A stretch of 64,000 nucleotides of DNA from Ornithinimicrobium pekingense DSM 21552 (GCF_000421185.1 NZ_ATWJ01000014.1:62001-126000); one strand, 5' to 3'. Shown: positions 21,373 to 30,581, counted from the first letter of the stretch. Notes: generated by a model from the sequence alone, not told the origin. Translations and numbers: made by a program.

Positions 21373-21921
21373 TCAGGCCGGGCGCACCATCCGCACCTCG
21401 ACGACGCCGTCGTCCTGCTGCACGCTCCGGGTCCCGTCGAGCACGAATCCGTTGCGCTCGTAGAAGCGGACCGCCCGGCCGTTGCCCAGGGCCACCCACA
21501 GGTAGGCCGGCCCCTGCCCCAGCGTCTCGTCCAGCAGCCGCTGGGCGATGCCCGTCCCCTGGTGCTCCGGGGCGACGTTGAGCGACCATACCTGGCGGGG
21601 TGCGGGGGCGTCCTCGTCCATGCCCGGGCCGATCATGAGGAAGCCCACGGGCTCGTCCTCGAGCAGCGCGACGCGGATGGCCCGGCCGTCGTCGGGGACC
21701 GTCCCCTCGGCGTAGGCCCGGGTGACGGCGTACCAGCGCGGCCGGAAGTCGTCGACGGACAGCCCGTCGACCACCTCGTCGTCCATGATGCCGCGGTAGG
21801 TCTCGGCCCAGATGCGCACGTGCAGCGCCGCGAAGCCCTCGACGTCCTCGGGCCGGGGCTCACGCACGAGGTATGCGGTCGCGCCGGCGGGGGCCTCATG
21901 CCCCTGCCCCTGGGTGCTCAC
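21373..21921 (-). CDS. GNAT family N-acetyltransferase
   Basis: 182 residues. The acetyl-CoA binding motif A is SLNVAPEHQGTGIAQRLLDE, followed by a motif B-like FYERNGFVLDGT. The substrate cannot be deduced. The GTG start lies 1 nt after the stop of the upstream thiamine-binding-type protein, implying translational coupling. Confidence 0.85.
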   Translation of the reverse strand: MSTQGQGHEAPAGATAYLVREPRPEDVEGFAALHVRIWAETYRGIMDDEVVDGLSVDDFRPRWYAVTRAYAEGTVPDDGRAIRVALLEDEPVGFLMIGPGMDEDAPAPRQVWSLNVAPEHQGTGIAQRLLDETLGQGPAYLWVALGNGRAVRFYERNGFVLDGTRSVQQDDGVVEVRMVRPA

Positions 21922-21922
21922 C

Positions 21923-22228
21923 TCAGCCCTCCCCGAGGTGGGCGTTGACCCGGTCGACCTTGGCGCTCAGCTGGCCGGTGCGTCCGGGCCGGATGTCGGC
22001 CTTGAGCACGAGCGAGACGCGCGGGCCGTGCTGGGCGACCGCGTCGCAGGCCGCCTTGACCACGGGCATCACCTCGTCCCACTCTCCCTCGATGGTGGTG
22101 AACATCGAGGTCAGCTCGTAGGGCAGCCCGGAGTCACGCACGACGCGCAGGGCGTCGGCGACGGCGGCGCTGACCGAGCCGGTGTCGTCGGAGGCGGACG
22201 GGGCGACCGAGAACGCGAAGAGTGCCAT
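21923..22228 (-). CDS. MTH1187/YkoF-type thiamine-binding family protein
   Basis: 101 residues with the ferredoxin-like fold of the DUF77/MTH1187 family: MALFAFSVAPSA at the N-terminus, YELTSMFTTIEGEWDEVM and ADIRPG. Members bind hydroxymethylpyrimidine or thiamine; no enzymatic activity is assured. ATG 22228 is the family start and lies 7 nt after TAGGGT, so a leaderless mRNA is likely. The acetyltransferase gene follows directly. Confidence 0.8.
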   Translation of the reverse strand: MALFAFSVAPSASDDTGSVSAAVADALRVVRDSGLPYELTSMFTTIEGEWDEVMPVVKAACDAVAQHGPRVSLVLKADIRPGRTGQLSAKVDRVNAHLGEG

Positions 22229-22235
22229 GACGCCC

Positions 22236-22241
22236 ACCCTA
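22236..22241 (-). promoter_or_regulatory. -10 element of MTH1187-family gene, leaderless
   Basis: TAGGGT on the minus strand, 7 nt before ATG 22228. Confidence 0.5.
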
Positions 22242-22287
22242 TGCACCCCTCGTCTTCCTCCTCCCCTCCCTTCCCCACTCCCTCCCC

Positions 22288-22485
22288 TCCCCACCGACGA
22301 CGTCGTGTGCACGTCACCTGCCCCACCGACGACGCGGTACGTACGATCCCGCCCCCACCGACGACGCGGTGTGCGCGCCAGGCGAGCACGCGCCGCCCCC
22401 GGTCGCCAGGAGAGCGGGCACACCACGTCCCCGGTCGCGGGGAGAGCGGGCACACCACGTCCCCGGTCGTGGGCGGGGGCGGGGG
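22288..22485. repeat. 32-bp-period dyad repeat, locus B (3 direct + 3 inverted units)
   Basis: Direct cores CCGACGACG at 22294, 22326 and 22358. Inverted-type cores at 22394 (CGCCCCCGG), 22426 and 22458 (CGTCCCCGG). All steps are exactly 32 bp and the central cores start 36 bp apart, as at locus A. It occupies nearly all of the 261-bp gap between meaB and the MTH1187 gene. 32 is not a multiple of 3 and no coding potential is seen. Confidence 0.9.
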
Positions 22486-22489
22486 CGTC

Positions 22490-23464
22490 TCAGGTGAGGT
22501 CGGCGACCACCCGGTCGGCCGCGGCGTAGGGGTCGAGGCGCCCGGCGAGCACCTCGTCGACCGCCTCGCGCAGCGCGCCGTCCTCGCGCAGCCCGCCCAT
22601 CCGTGAGCGCAGCCCCTCCAGCGCCAGCGCCTGCACCTCGCGGGCCGCCCGCACGCGCCGGCGCTGCTCGAGCTCCCCGTGCTCGGTCATCCAGTCCCAG
22701 TGCTTGTCGAGCGCCTCCAGCACCTCGTCGGCGCCCTCGCCCCGGTCCGCGACCGTGGTCAGCACGGGCGGGCGCCACAGGTGCGGCTCGGTGCGGTCGC
22801 CGAGAGAGATCATGTGCCGCAGCTCGCGCACCGTCGCCTGGACGCCGTCGCGGTCGGCCTTGTTGACCACGAAGACGTCACCGACCTCGAGGATCCCGGC
22901 CTTGGCCGCCTGCACCCCGTCGCCCATGCCCGGTGCGAGCAGCACGATCGTGGTGTCGGCCAGGCCCGCGACCTCCACCTCGGACTGCCCGACGCCGACG
23001 GTCTCGACGAGGATGACGTCGCAGCCGGCGGCGTCGAGGACCCGCAGCGCCTGCGGGGTCGCCCAGGCGAGGCCGCCGAGGTGGCCCCGCGAGGCCATCG
23101 AGCGGATGTAGACGCCCGGGTCGAGACCGTGCTCGCCCAGACGGATCCGGTCGCCGAGCAGGGCCCCGCCCGAGAACGGGCTCGAGGGGTCCACGGCCAG
23201 CACCCCCACCCGCAGGTCGCGCCGGCGCAGCGCCCCGACCAGCATCGACGTGCTCGTCGACTTGCCCACACCGGGGCTGCCGGTCAGCCCGACGATCCGC
23301 GCCCGGCCGGCGTGCGGGGCGAGCGCGGCCATGATCTCGCGCAGGGCGGGGTGACCGTTCTCGACGAGCGTGAGCAGCCGACCCAGTGCCCGGGGGCTGC
23401 CCGCGCGGGCCTGCTCGACCAGGGCGGGGACGTCGACCTCGCGGCGCGATCGCACCTGCTTCAC
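22490..23464 (-). CDS. meaB: MeaB/ArgK-type GTPase chaperone of methylmalonyl-CoA mutase
   Basis: 324 residues. It loads and protects adenosylcobalamin in methylmalonyl-CoA mutase using GTP. P-loop GSPGVGKST, AVDPSSPFSGGALLGDRIR, ETVGVGQSE and NKAD are all present. GTG 23464 was chosen: the protein then starts MKQVRSRREVDVPALVEQ and has GGAG 5 nt upstream. The epimerase gene at 26507 and the adenosyltransferase at 33491 serve the same pathway; the mutase is outside the window. Confidence 0.92.
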   Translation of the reverse strand: MKQVRSRREVDVPALVEQARAGSPRALGRLLTLVENGHPALREIMAALAPHAGRARIVGLTGSPGVGKSTSTSMLVGALRRRDLRVGVLAVDPSSPFSGGALLGDRIRLGEHGLDPGVYIRSMASRGHLGGLAWATPQALRVLDAAGCDVILVETVGVGQSEVEVAGLADTTIVLLAPGMGDGVQAAKAGILEVGDVFVVNKADRDGVQATVRELRHMISLGDRTEPHLWRPPVLTTVADRGEGADEVLEALDKHWDWMTEHGELEQRRRVRAAREVQALALEGLRSRMGGLREDGALREAVDEVLAGRLDPYAAADRVVADLT

Positions 23465-23517
23465 CTCGGCTCCGGGGACGGTTCGGGACGGACTGCACGG
23501 GAGGTGGTGCGCGACAC

Positions 23518-23541
23518 GGCGGCCGGGCGCACCCGGCCGCC
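23518..23541 (-). terminator. Hairpin after thiolase gene
   Basis: GGCGGCCGGG (23518-23527), loop CGCA, CCCGGCCGCC (23532-23541): a perfect 10-bp stem 27 bp past the thiolase stop. No T-tract follows, as for all hairpins in this window. Confidence 0.6.
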
Positions 23542-23567
23542 GCGCGACATACCTCTCGTGCCGGCTC

Positions 23568-24779
23568 TCAGGCCTGCTGGCCGGCAGGCACGCGCACGAC
23601 GAGCGCGTCGCCCTGCCCACCGCCGCCGCACAGCGCGGCCACGCCGACGCCGCCGCCGCGGCGCTGCAGCTCGAGGGCCAGGTGCAGCAGGATGCGTGCG
23701 CCGGACATGCCGATCGGGTGACCCATCGCGATCGCTCCGCCGTTGACGTTGACGCGCTCGGGGTCCAGGCCCAGCTCCTTGGTGGAGGCCAGACCGACGG
23801 CCGCGAACGCCTCGTTGATCTCGACGAGGTCGAGGTCGGTGGGCTCGATGCCCTCCTTCTTGCAGGCGAGCGCGATGGCGCGCGACGGCTGGCTCTGCAG
23901 CGAGGAGTCGGGCCCGGCGACCATGCCGTGGGCACCGATCTCGGCGATCCAGGACAGCCCCAGCTCCTGCGCCTTGGCCTTGCTCATCACCACGACCGCG
24001 GCGGCGCCGTCGGAGATCTGCGAGGCGGAGCCGGCGGTGATGGTGCCGTCCTTGCTGAAGGCCGGCCGCAGCCCGGCCAGGGACTCGACGGTGGTCTGCG
24101 GGCGGATGCCCTCGTCGTCGCGGAAGGCCACGGGGTCGCCCTTGCGCTGGGGGATCTCGACCGTGACGACCTCGTCGTCGAAGCGACCCTCCTGCCAGGC
24201 CTTCGCCGCGAGCTGGTGGCTGCGGGCGGCGAAGGCGTCCTGCTCCTCGCGGGTGAACTCGCGGTCAGCGGTGTTGGCGTCCTCGGTCAGGTTGCCCATC
24301 GCCTGGTCGGTGAAGGCGTCCCACAGCCCGTCGTAGGCCATGTGGTCGCGCACGGTGACGTCGCCGTACTTGTAGCCGCTGCGCGACTTCTCCAGCAGGT
24401 GCGGGGCGTTGCTCATCGACTCCTGGCCGCCGGCCACGACGATCTCGGCCTCGCCGGCGCGGACCAGCTGGTCGGCGAGCGCGATCGCGTTGATGCCGGA
24501 CAGGCAGACCTTGTTGATCGTCAGCGCCGGGACGTTCATCGGGATGCCCGCCTTGACGGCGGCCTGGCGCGCGGGGATCTGCCCGGCGCCGGCGGTGAGC
24601 ACCTGCCCCATGATCACGTAGTCGACCTGGTCGCCGGAGACGCCGGCCTTGTCCAGGGCGCCCTTGATGGCGAAGCCGCCCAGGTCGGCGGCGCTGAACC
24701 CGGACAGCGACCCGAGCAGCCTGCCCATCGGGGTGCGTGCCCCGGCGACCAGGACGGACGTGGTGGTGTCGGTGCTCAT
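23568..24779 (-). CDS. Acetyl-CoA C-acetyltransferase (thiolase)
   Basis: 403 residues of the degradative/biosynthetic thiolase family (Rv1323 FadA4-like by position). Catalytic Cys92 in NKVCLSG, His354 in AMGHPIG and Cys384 in LCGGGGQGD are all present. It condenses or cleaves acetoacetyl-CoA-type substrates. ATG 24779 has the strong Shine-Dalgarno GGAGGA, and TACGAT (24822-24827) is a good -10 element giving a 35-nt leader. With the 3-hydroxyacyl-CoA dehydrogenase at 28872 it could form a short acyl-CoA module. Confidence 0.92.
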   Translation of the reverse strand: MSTDTTTSVLVAGARTPMGRLLGSLSGFSAADLGGFAIKGALDKAGVSGDQVDYVIMGQVLTAGAGQIPARQAAVKAGIPMNVPALTINKVCLSGINAIALADQLVRAGEAEIVVAGGQESMSNAPHLLEKSRSGYKYGDVTVRDHMAYDGLWDAFTDQAMGNLTEDANTADREFTREEQDAFAARSHQLAAKAWQEGRFDDEVVTVEIPQRKGDPVAFRDDEGIRPQTTVESLAGLRPAFSKDGTITAGSASQISDGAAAVVVMSKAKAQELGLSWIAEIGAHGMVAGPDSSLQSQPSRAIALACKKEGIEPTDLDLVEINEAFAAVGLASTKELGLDPERVNVNGGAIAMGHPIGMSGARILLHLALELQRRGGGVGVAALCGGGGQGDALVVRVPAGQQA

Positions 24780-24821
24780 GGCTGTCCTCCAGCGGCAGTG
24801 GTGGGAGCGGTTCCTCCCGCC

Positions 24822-24827
24822 ATCGTA
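24822..24827 (-). promoter_or_regulatory. -10 element of thiolase gene
   Basis: TACGAT on the minus strand, about 43 nt upstream of ATG 24779. This mRNA has a leader with a Shine-Dalgarno, unlike most neighbours. Confidence 0.45.
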
Positions 24828-24884
24828 GTGCGGCCCGGGGACGCTCCGGACCCGGGGCGGGAGGGGGTATGGGGTGCCGCGACG

Positions 24885-26414
24885 TCAGCCTCCGTGGACC
24901 ACGGCGCCGTCGAGCACCGTGGCCGACACCGTCGTCCCGCGCAGCGCGCGCGCCTGCTCGCGCGACGTCATACCCGGGGCGCCGAGGGGGTCGACGTCCA
25001 GCAGGACGAGGTCGCCGGGGGCACCTGCCCGGACCCGTCGTCCGTCGACCGACGCGGCGAGCGCGTCGCGCGGGGTGATCTGCTGCTCGGGGTGCCAGCT
25101 CTCGCCGTCGACCGGGCCGCGGTGCACGGCGACCGCCATGGCCAGCCAGGGGTCGAGCTCGGAGACCGGGGCGTCGGACCCGAGCGCCAGCTCGATGCCG
25201 GCGTCGAGGAAGCTGCGCACGGCGAAGGCCCGGTGCGTGCGGTCGGGCCAGCACTGCTCGGTGACGCTGCGGTCGTCGAGCAGGTGGGCCGGCTGCACGC
25301 TGGCCCGCACCGGCAGGCCCGCCCACCGGGGCAGGTCGGCGAGGTCGACGAGCTGGGCGTGCTCGATGGAGCCGGTGGCTCCCGTGGCGGCGAAGGCGTC
25401 GAGCACCGCCTTCACCGCGGCGTCGCCGATCGCGTGCAGCGCGGCGTGGAGACCGGCCCGGGTGGCCCGCCGCAGCAGCTCGACCAGCTGGTCGGCCGGG
25501 ACGTTGGCGGCACCGGCCGGGTGGGCGAGCTGGGCGGCGTCGGCGTAGGGCTGGCAGCACCAGGCGGTCCGGGTGTTCAGCGAGCCGTCGGTGATGACCT
25601 TGAACGGGCCGAGGGTGACCAACCCGTCGGTCGCGCGGACCGGGTCGCCGGTCCGGGCCCCGGAGCGGATGACGGTGTCCAGGCCCTCGGGGTAGACACC
25701 GGTGCGCACCCGCAGCGGTGGGGTGCTGCCGGCGGTGCGGTCGCGCCACTGCTCCCAGGGGGCGCCGAACTCGAGGTCGACGACGCCGACCACCCCCCGG
25801 GTGTGCGCCTCGGCGACAGCGGCGGCCACGCCCCGCTCCGCCTCCTGGGCGGCGCCGGGGAGGGTCTGCAGGCGGTCGTAGAGCGGGAACCAGTCGGCCT
25901 CGGCGACGATCCCGTCGACCGCCGGGCCGCCCAGCAGGCGCAGGGCCGCGGTGTTGAGCCAGCCGTGGTGCGCGTCGCCGCTGATCAGCGCCACGGGCAC
26001 GGGCCCGCTGACCGCGTCGAGCGCGGCGACGGTGGGCTGCTCCGCCCAGCCGGCGCTGCGGTGCCCGAAGCCGACGAGCACGCCCGTGGGGCTGTCCAGA
26101 CCTGCCCTCAGCCGCTCGGCGACCCGCTGCAGGACCGCCCGCGGGCCGTCCGTGCCGGAGGTGTCCAGGCGGGCACGCACCAGCCCCCACTGCGTCATGT
26201 GCACGTGCTGGTCCCACAGCCCCGGGACCGCCCAGCGGCCCTGCCCCTCGAGCACGGGGACCGAGGCTGCTGCACCGGCCGCGGCGTCCCGGGCGGACGG
26301 CCCCACGGCCGCCACGGTGCCGTCCAGCACGAGCACGTCGACCGGTTCGACGGCTGCCGGCGCGGAGGCGTCAAGGGGCACCAGGCGCACGTCGCGCACG
26401 AGCAGGTCAGCCAT
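24885..26414 (-). CDS. YtcJ-like metal-dependent amidohydrolase
   Basis: 509 residues of the amidohydrolase superfamily. Metal ligands are visible in WDQHVHM (HxH), in SGDAHHGWLN, HAIGDAA and SIEHAQ, and the final Asp in LALGSDAPV. YtcJ-family proteins hydrolyse formamide-type or imide bonds, but the substrate here is unknown. ATG 26414 (MADLLVRDVRLVPLD) lies 7 nt after TACATT. Divergent from the epimerase gene. Confidence 0.85.
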   Translation of the reverse strand: MADLLVRDVRLVPLDASAPAAVEPVDVLVLDGTVAAVGPSARDAAAGAAASVPVLEGQGRWAVPGLWDQHVHMTQWGLVRARLDTSGTDGPRAVLQRVAERLRAGLDSPTGVLVGFGHRSAGWAEQPTVAALDAVSGPVPVALISGDAHHGWLNTAALRLLGGPAVDGIVAEADWFPLYDRLQTLPGAAQEAERGVAAAVAEAHTRGVVGVVDLEFGAPWEQWRDRTAGSTPPLRVRTGVYPEGLDTVIRSGARTGDPVRATDGLVTLGPFKVITDGSLNTRTAWCCQPYADAAQLAHPAGAANVPADQLVELLRRATRAGLHAALHAIGDAAVKAVLDAFAATGATGSIEHAQLVDLADLPRWAGLPVRASVQPAHLLDDRSVTEQCWPDRTHRAFAVRSFLDAGIELALGSDAPVSELDPWLAMAVAVHRGPVDGESWHPEQQITPRDALAASVDGRRVRAGAPGDLVLLDVDPLGAPGMTSREQARALRGTTVSATVLDGAVVHGG

Positions 26415-26421
26415 GCTGCGC

Positions 26422-26427
26422 AATGTA
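26422..26427 (-). promoter_or_regulatory. -10 element of amidohydrolase gene, leaderless
   Basis: TACATT on the minus strand, 7 nt before ATG 26414. Confidence 0.5.
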
Positions 26428-26494
26428 ACCCCCTGCCCGCGGGCACGTGCACACGGTTCGTCGCGTCCTCTCCCCCGGTGTCAGGCCGCGGGCC

Positions 26495-26500
26495 TAGGCT
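26495..26500 (+). promoter_or_regulatory. -10 element of methylmalonyl-CoA epimerase gene, leaderless
   Basis: TAGGCT, 6 nt before ATG 26507; predicted +1 is the A of ATG. Confidence 0.55.
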
Positions 26501-26506
26501 GACGGT

Positions 26507-26998
26507 ATGAGTGCAACCCCTGGCACCGGCCCGGCAGACCCCGCCCTCGACGCGCTCCAGCCGCTCCTGCTGGGTATCGACCACGTCGGCATCGCCGTCC
26601 CGGACCTCGACGCGGCCATCGCCTTCCACGAGGACGTCCTGGGCAACAGGGTGGTGCACGAGGAGACCAACGAGGAGCAGGGCGTGCGCGAGGCCATGGT
26701 CGCCGTGGGCCCGGCCGACACCACCGGCGGCGGACCGGAGCCGGCCATGATCCAGCTGCTGGCGCCGACCGGCCCGGACTCCACCATCGCCAGGTTCATC
26801 GACCGCAACGGACCGGGACTGCAGCAGCTGGCCTACCGCGTCTCCGACGTGGACGCGGCCGGCGAGGTGCTGCGCGGGCGCGGGCTGCGCCTGCTCTACG
26901 ACCGCCCGCGCCGGGGCACGGCCGGCTCGCGCATCAACTTCATCCACCCCAAGGACGCCGGCGGTGTGCTCGTCGAGCTCGTGGAGCCCGCCGAGTGA
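26507..26998 (+). CDS. mce: Methylmalonyl-CoA epimerase
   Basis: 163 residues of the vicinal-oxygen-chelate (glyoxalase) fold, two beta-alpha-beta-beta-beta halves. GIDHVGIAVPDLDAAIAFHED carries the first metal His, QQLAYRV and VELVEP the later elements, and INFIHPKDAGGVLVEL is characteristic. It interconverts (2S)- and (2R)-methylmalonyl-CoA between propionyl-CoA carboxylase and the B12 mutase. Its stop overlaps the next start as GTGA. The position matches the epimerase gene near nucS in mycobacteria. Confidence 0.92.
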   Translation: MSATPGTGPADPALDALQPLLLGIDHVGIAVPDLDAAIAFHEDVLGNRVVHEETNEEQGVREAMVAVGPADTTGGGPEPAMIQLLAPTGPDSTIARFIDRNGPGLQQLAYRVSDVDAAGEVLRGRGLRLLYDRPRRGTAGSRINFIHPKDAGGVLVELVEPAE

Positions 26999-28530
26999 CC
27001 GGACCCAGGGTCGGGCGGGCGACGCCGCCGCAGCACGGGACCGTCGGCGACGGGGCCCCGGGCGGCCCGGCCGCGCCTGCCGACGGGTCCGGGCCGCCCG
27101 AGCCCACCTCGGCCCTCGCGGCGGACGAGACCACCGCCGGGCCCCACCCCGCCGGAGCAGCCGTGCGGGCGCCCGAGGCGCCGGGCGACGGGGGCGACCG
27201 GGGCGACGGGGGTGACGGGCTCGACGCGATGCCGCCCGGGGCGGGGAGGGCAGCACGACCCGCGAGGCGGGGTGGCGCGCTGCGCCGGCTGTCTCCCGTC
27301 CGCGGGGCCAGGGCCGGACGCGCGGCGGTGCAGCGCTGGCAGGACTACCGCGAGCGCCAGCTGTCCGTGCTCGCCGAGAGCAACCGGCTCCAGCGCGAGC
27401 TGCGCGAGCAGGAGCGCACCGTCGTCGCCTCCCCGGACGCCGACCCGGCCGGCACGCCGGACGCGTCGGCGGGGGCCCACACCGGTCGGCCCTGGCCCGC
27501 CGTCTCGCCGTTCTACGTCGGCTTCACCTTCGCCTTCGGTGCGCTGCTGGCCTGGCTGCTCTTCCAGAACCTGACCCGCCTGACCTCGGTCTTCACCTTC
27601 CTCCTCGTCGCCCTCTTCGTCACCCTGGCGCTGGAGCCGGTCGTGCAGTGGCTGACCCGTCGCGGGGTCGCCAGGCCCGCCGCCGTCTTCGTGGTCTTCC
27701 TCGGCCTCGTGGGCGTCGTAGCCGCGATCGGGGCGCTGGTGGTGCCCCCGATCGCCTCGCAGACGGCCATGCTGGTGGACCGGGCCCCGGCCTTCCTGCA
27801 GGAGCTGGCCAACGAGCCCTGGATCGCCGACCTCGACGAGCAGTACGCCGTCTCCGAGCGCATCACCGCCGAGATCGAGAGCCTCACGGTCGACGGCGCC
27901 ACGATCTCGACGATCTTCGGCGGCGTGCTCGGCGCCGCCGGCTGGGTCGCCGGCAGCCTGGTCGGGGTCCTGACCTCCGCCATCCTGACGCTCTACCTAC
28001 TGGCGACGCTGCCGCGGACCAAGGACGCGGCATACCACCTGCTCCCCCGCAGCAGGCGCGACCGGGTGAGCGCGATCGCCGAGGAGATCATGCGCCGGGT
28101 GGGCGGCTACGCCCTCGGCCAGGGCGCCGTGGCGACGATCAACGCCGTCTGCTCCTGGGTGATGATGCAGATCCTGGGCATCCCCTACCCCGAGATGCTC
28201 GCGGTGCTCGTCGGCCTGCTGGGCCTGATCCCCATGGTCGGCGCCACCCTCGGCGCCGTCGTGGTCGCGCTCGCCGCGCTGAGCGTCAGCCCCACGACCA
28301 CGCTCGTCGTCATCGTCTACTACGTCATCTACCAGCAGGTCGAGAACTACGTCATCGTGCCCAATATCATGCGCCGCACGGTGTCGGTGCCGGGCGCGGT
28401 CACCGTCGTCGCGGTGCTCATCGGCGGCACGCTGCTGGGCGTGATCGGCGCACTGATCGCCATCCCCGTGGCCGCCGGGCTGCTGCTGATCTACCACGAG
28501 GTGCTGGTGCCGCGCCAGGAGCGCCTGTAG
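26995..28530 (+). CDS. AI-2E (PerM/UPF0118) family transporter with disordered N-terminus
   Basis: 511 residues if translation starts at GTG 26995, which overlaps the epimerase stop. The first ~160 residues are Gly/Ala/Pro-rich and charged. After PFYVGFTFAFGALLAWLLF come about seven to eight membrane segments, with LALEPVVQWLTRRGVARP and ALIAIPVAAGLLLI typical of the family. Members export autoinducer-2 or act as Na+/H+ antiporters; which applies here is unknown. A later start would remove the extension without affecting the membrane domain. Confidence 0.85.
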   Translation: MTGPRVGRATPPQHGTVGDGAPGGPAAPADGSGPPEPTSALAADETTAGPHPAGAAVRAPEAPGDGGDRGDGGDGLDAMPPGAGRAARPARRGGALRRLSPVRGARAGRAAVQRWQDYRERQLSVLAESNRLQRELREQERTVVASPDADPAGTPDASAGAHTGRPWPAVSPFYVGFTFAFGALLAWLLFQNLTRLTSVFTFLLVALFVTLALEPVVQWLTRRGVARPAAVFVVFLGLVGVVAAIGALVVPPIASQTAMLVDRAPAFLQELANEPWIADLDEQYAVSERITAEIESLTVDGATISTIFGGVLGAAGWVAGSLVGVLTSAILTLYLLATLPRTKDAAYHLLPRSRRDRVSAIAEEIMRRVGGYALGQGAVATINAVCSWVMMQILGIPYPEMLAVLVGLLGLIPMVGATLGAVVVALAALSVSPTTTLVVIVYYVIYQQVENYVIVPNIMRRTVSVPGAVTVVAVLIGGTLLGVIGALIAIPVAAGLLLIYHEVLVPRQERL

Positions 28531-28543
28531 CGGCGCGGGAGCC

Positions 28544-28861
28544 TCAGGCCCAGGACCCGCCGGGGCGCCGGCGCTCCCGCGCGGCCCAGCAGACCGTGTG
28601 CCAGTGCCGTCGGTTGTCCACCTGGTTCATCGACTCCACCGGCCACACCACGGTGTGCGCCACGTCGGCGCCGACCTCCCCCTGGCAGCCGGGGCAGCGG
28701 TAGACCCGTCCGGTGTCGTTGGGCCGCACCTGCCGGGCGGCCCACACCTGCCCGGCCCAGCGGACCTGGCTGGGCGTCGGGTCGCGGCGCAGGGCGGGCG
28801 GGGCCTCGCCCCGGCCCCGCGCGGGGCGCCCCGACCTGCGGGGCCGGTTGGAGCGCGGCAC
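28544..28861 (-). CDS. Small conserved zinc-ribbon-like protein
   Basis: 105 residues, Arg/Pro-rich at both ends. The middle holds YRCPGCQGEV (CxxC) and HWHTVC, which together could bind one zinc. Similar short actinobacterial proteins are usually annotated only as ATP/GTP-binding without support. The GTG start at 28861 lies 10 nt after the dehydrogenase stop on the same strand, so cotranslation is likely. Function unknown. Confidence 0.65.
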   Translation of the reverse strand: MPRSNRPRRSGRPARGRGEAPPALRRDPTPSQVRWAGQVWAARQVRPNDTGRVYRCPGCQGEVGADVAHTVVWPVESMNQVDNRRHWHTVCWAARERRRPGGSWA

Positions 28862-28871
28862 GGCAGGGCCG

Positions 28872-30581
28872 TCAGGAGGTGAAGGGCCGGTCCAGGATGA
28901 CGTGCTCGACGAGCAGCGGGGAGGCCTCGACCGACTCCCGGGGCAGGCCGGAGCTGCCCGAGGCGAGCTCCTCGCACACCGCGAGGACGTCGTCGGCGCC
29001 GATGTGGTCGATCATCGCGAACGGGCCCATCGGGTAGCCCAGGCCGAACTGCGTCGCGGTGTCGATGTCCTCCACGGTGGCGTAGCCCTCGTCGAGCATC
29101 CGGACGGCGTCGTTGAGGTGCGGCACGAGCAGGGCGTCGACCACCAGGCCGGCACGGTCGCGGCAGACCACCGGCTCGGCGCCGACCTTGGTGACCAGCT
29201 CGCGCAGCACGGCCACGGCGTCGTCGTCGGTGACGCTGGTGCGGCCGATCTCGATCACCTGGCCGTTGTTGGTGGGGGCGTGGACGCGCAGGGCCAGGCA
29301 GCGGCCGGGCCGGCCCGACAGGGCGCCCAGCGCGACGGCCGCGGCGCTGTTGACCGTGGTCAGCACGGTGCCCGGACCGGTGATCTCGCCCAGCTCGGCG
29401 AAGAGGTCGTCGATGTCGCGGCCCGGGAGCAGGTCCTCGACCGGGTCCCCGGCCGAGGCCGGCTCCCCCAGCTCCAGCCCGTCGAGGTCGTCGACCTCGG
29501 TGTCCAGGTCCTGGGCCTCGATGACCACGCCCACGTCCGCGAGCGCCGCGAGCGCCTCGGAGTCAGCGGCCTCGGTGACGTGCACCACGGCATACCCGCC
29601 GTTCTCGAGGCGCTCGGCGAGGTCGTCGGCGACCTCGCCGGTGCCGACGACACCCACCGAGGTGACCCCGGTCGGCTCGGGCTGCGGCGGCGTCTGCGCG
29701 TCCGCGACGACCGTGCCGCCACCGGGGCGGTCGTAGGTGTAGAAGCCCCGGCCGCTCTTGCGGCCGAGCAGACCGGCGGTGACCATGCGGCCGAGCATCG
29801 CGCTGGGGGCGTGCATCGGCGAGCGCGTGTGGTTGTAGATGACGTCACCGATGTGGTGGCAGACGTCCAGGCCGACGAGGTCGACCAGGGTCAGCGGCCC
29901 CATCGGCAGGCCGGCGCCGACCCGCATCGCGGTGTCCAGGTCCTCCCGCGAGACATGGCCGTGCTCGAGCATCCGCAAGGCTGAGGTGAAGTAGCCGAAG
30001 AGGAGGTAGTTGGCCACGAAGCCGGCCCGGTCGCCCACGACCACCGGCTTCTTGCCCATCGACCGGGACAGCTCGACGACGCTGTCGACCACCGCCTGGT
30101 CGCTGCGCACCGTGGTGATGACCTCGACGAGCTTGAGCACGGGCGCGGGGTTGAAGAAGTGCAGGCCCACGACGCGCCCGGGGTGCTTCGTCGGCCCCGC
30201 GATCTCGGTGATCGACAGGCTCGAGGTGTTGGACGCCAGGATCGTGCCGGCGTCGCAGATCTCGTCCAGCCGCCCGAAGACCTCGTGCTTGAGCGACATC
30301 ACCTCGGGCACCGCCTCGACCACGAGGTCGGCGTCCTTGAGGTCCGCCAGGTCGGTGCTGATCGTGACCCGGTCCAGGATCTGCGCCTGCCCCGCCTCGT
30401 CGAGCCGGCCCTTGGCCACCGCACGGTCGGTCGAGCCCTGCAGGATCGCCCGGCCGCGCTCGGCATACTCCTGCGTCGTCTCCACCCCGACGACCCGCAG
30501 CCCTCCCCTCGCGAAGACCTCCACGATGCCGGCACCCATGGTGCCCAGTCCGATGACGCCGACGGTGCTGATCTCGCGCAT
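28872..30581 (-). CDS. Tandem 3-hydroxyacyl-CoA dehydrogenase (two modules)
   Basis: 569 residues, about twice the usual ~285. The first module is intact: NAD site [24 protein letters not shown], catalytic His in [11 protein letters not shown], and the C-terminal domain [20 protein letters not shown]. The second (about 310-569) begins with a degenerate NAD site ([12 protein letters not shown]), lacks a clear HFFNP (it reads [10 protein letters not shown]), but keeps the C-terminal fold ([19 protein letters not shown]). It likely oxidises 3-hydroxybutyryl-CoA-type substrates, with the second half structural or regulatory. CAGGAT lies 7 nt before ATG 30581. Confidence 0.88.
   Translation of the reverse strand: MREISTVGVIGLGTMGAGIVEVFARGGLRVVGVETTQEYAERGRAILQGSTDRAVAKGRLDEAGQAQILDRVTISTDLADLKDADLVVEAVPEVMSLKHEVFGRLDEICDAGTILASNTSSLSITEIAGPTKHPGRVVGLHFFNPAPVLKLVEVITTVRSDQAVVDSVVELSRSMGKKPVVVGDRAGFVANYLLFGYFTSALRMLEHGHVSREDLDTAMRVGAGLPMGPLTLVDLVGLDVCHHIGDVIYNHTRSPMHAPSAMLGRMVTAGLLGRKSGRGFYTYDRPGGGTVVADAQTPPQPEPTGVTSVGVVGTGEVADDLAERLENGGYAVVHVTEAADSEALAALADVGVVIEAQDLDTEVDDLDGLELGEPASAGDPVEDLLPGRDIDDLFAELGEITGPGTVLTTVNSAAAVALGALSGRPGRCLALRVHAPTNNGQVIEIGRTSVTDDDAVAVLRELVTKVGAEPVVCRDRAGLVVDALLVPHLNDAVRMLDEGYATVEDIDTATQFGLGYPMGPFAMIDHIGADDVLAVCEELASGSSGLPRESVEASPLLVEHVILDRPFTS

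Noticed and set aside
22288-22485. CRISPR array
   Set aside because: Period 32 resembles repeat-plus-spacer spacing, but units are degenerate throughout, change orientation in the middle, and no unique spacers or cas genes exist.
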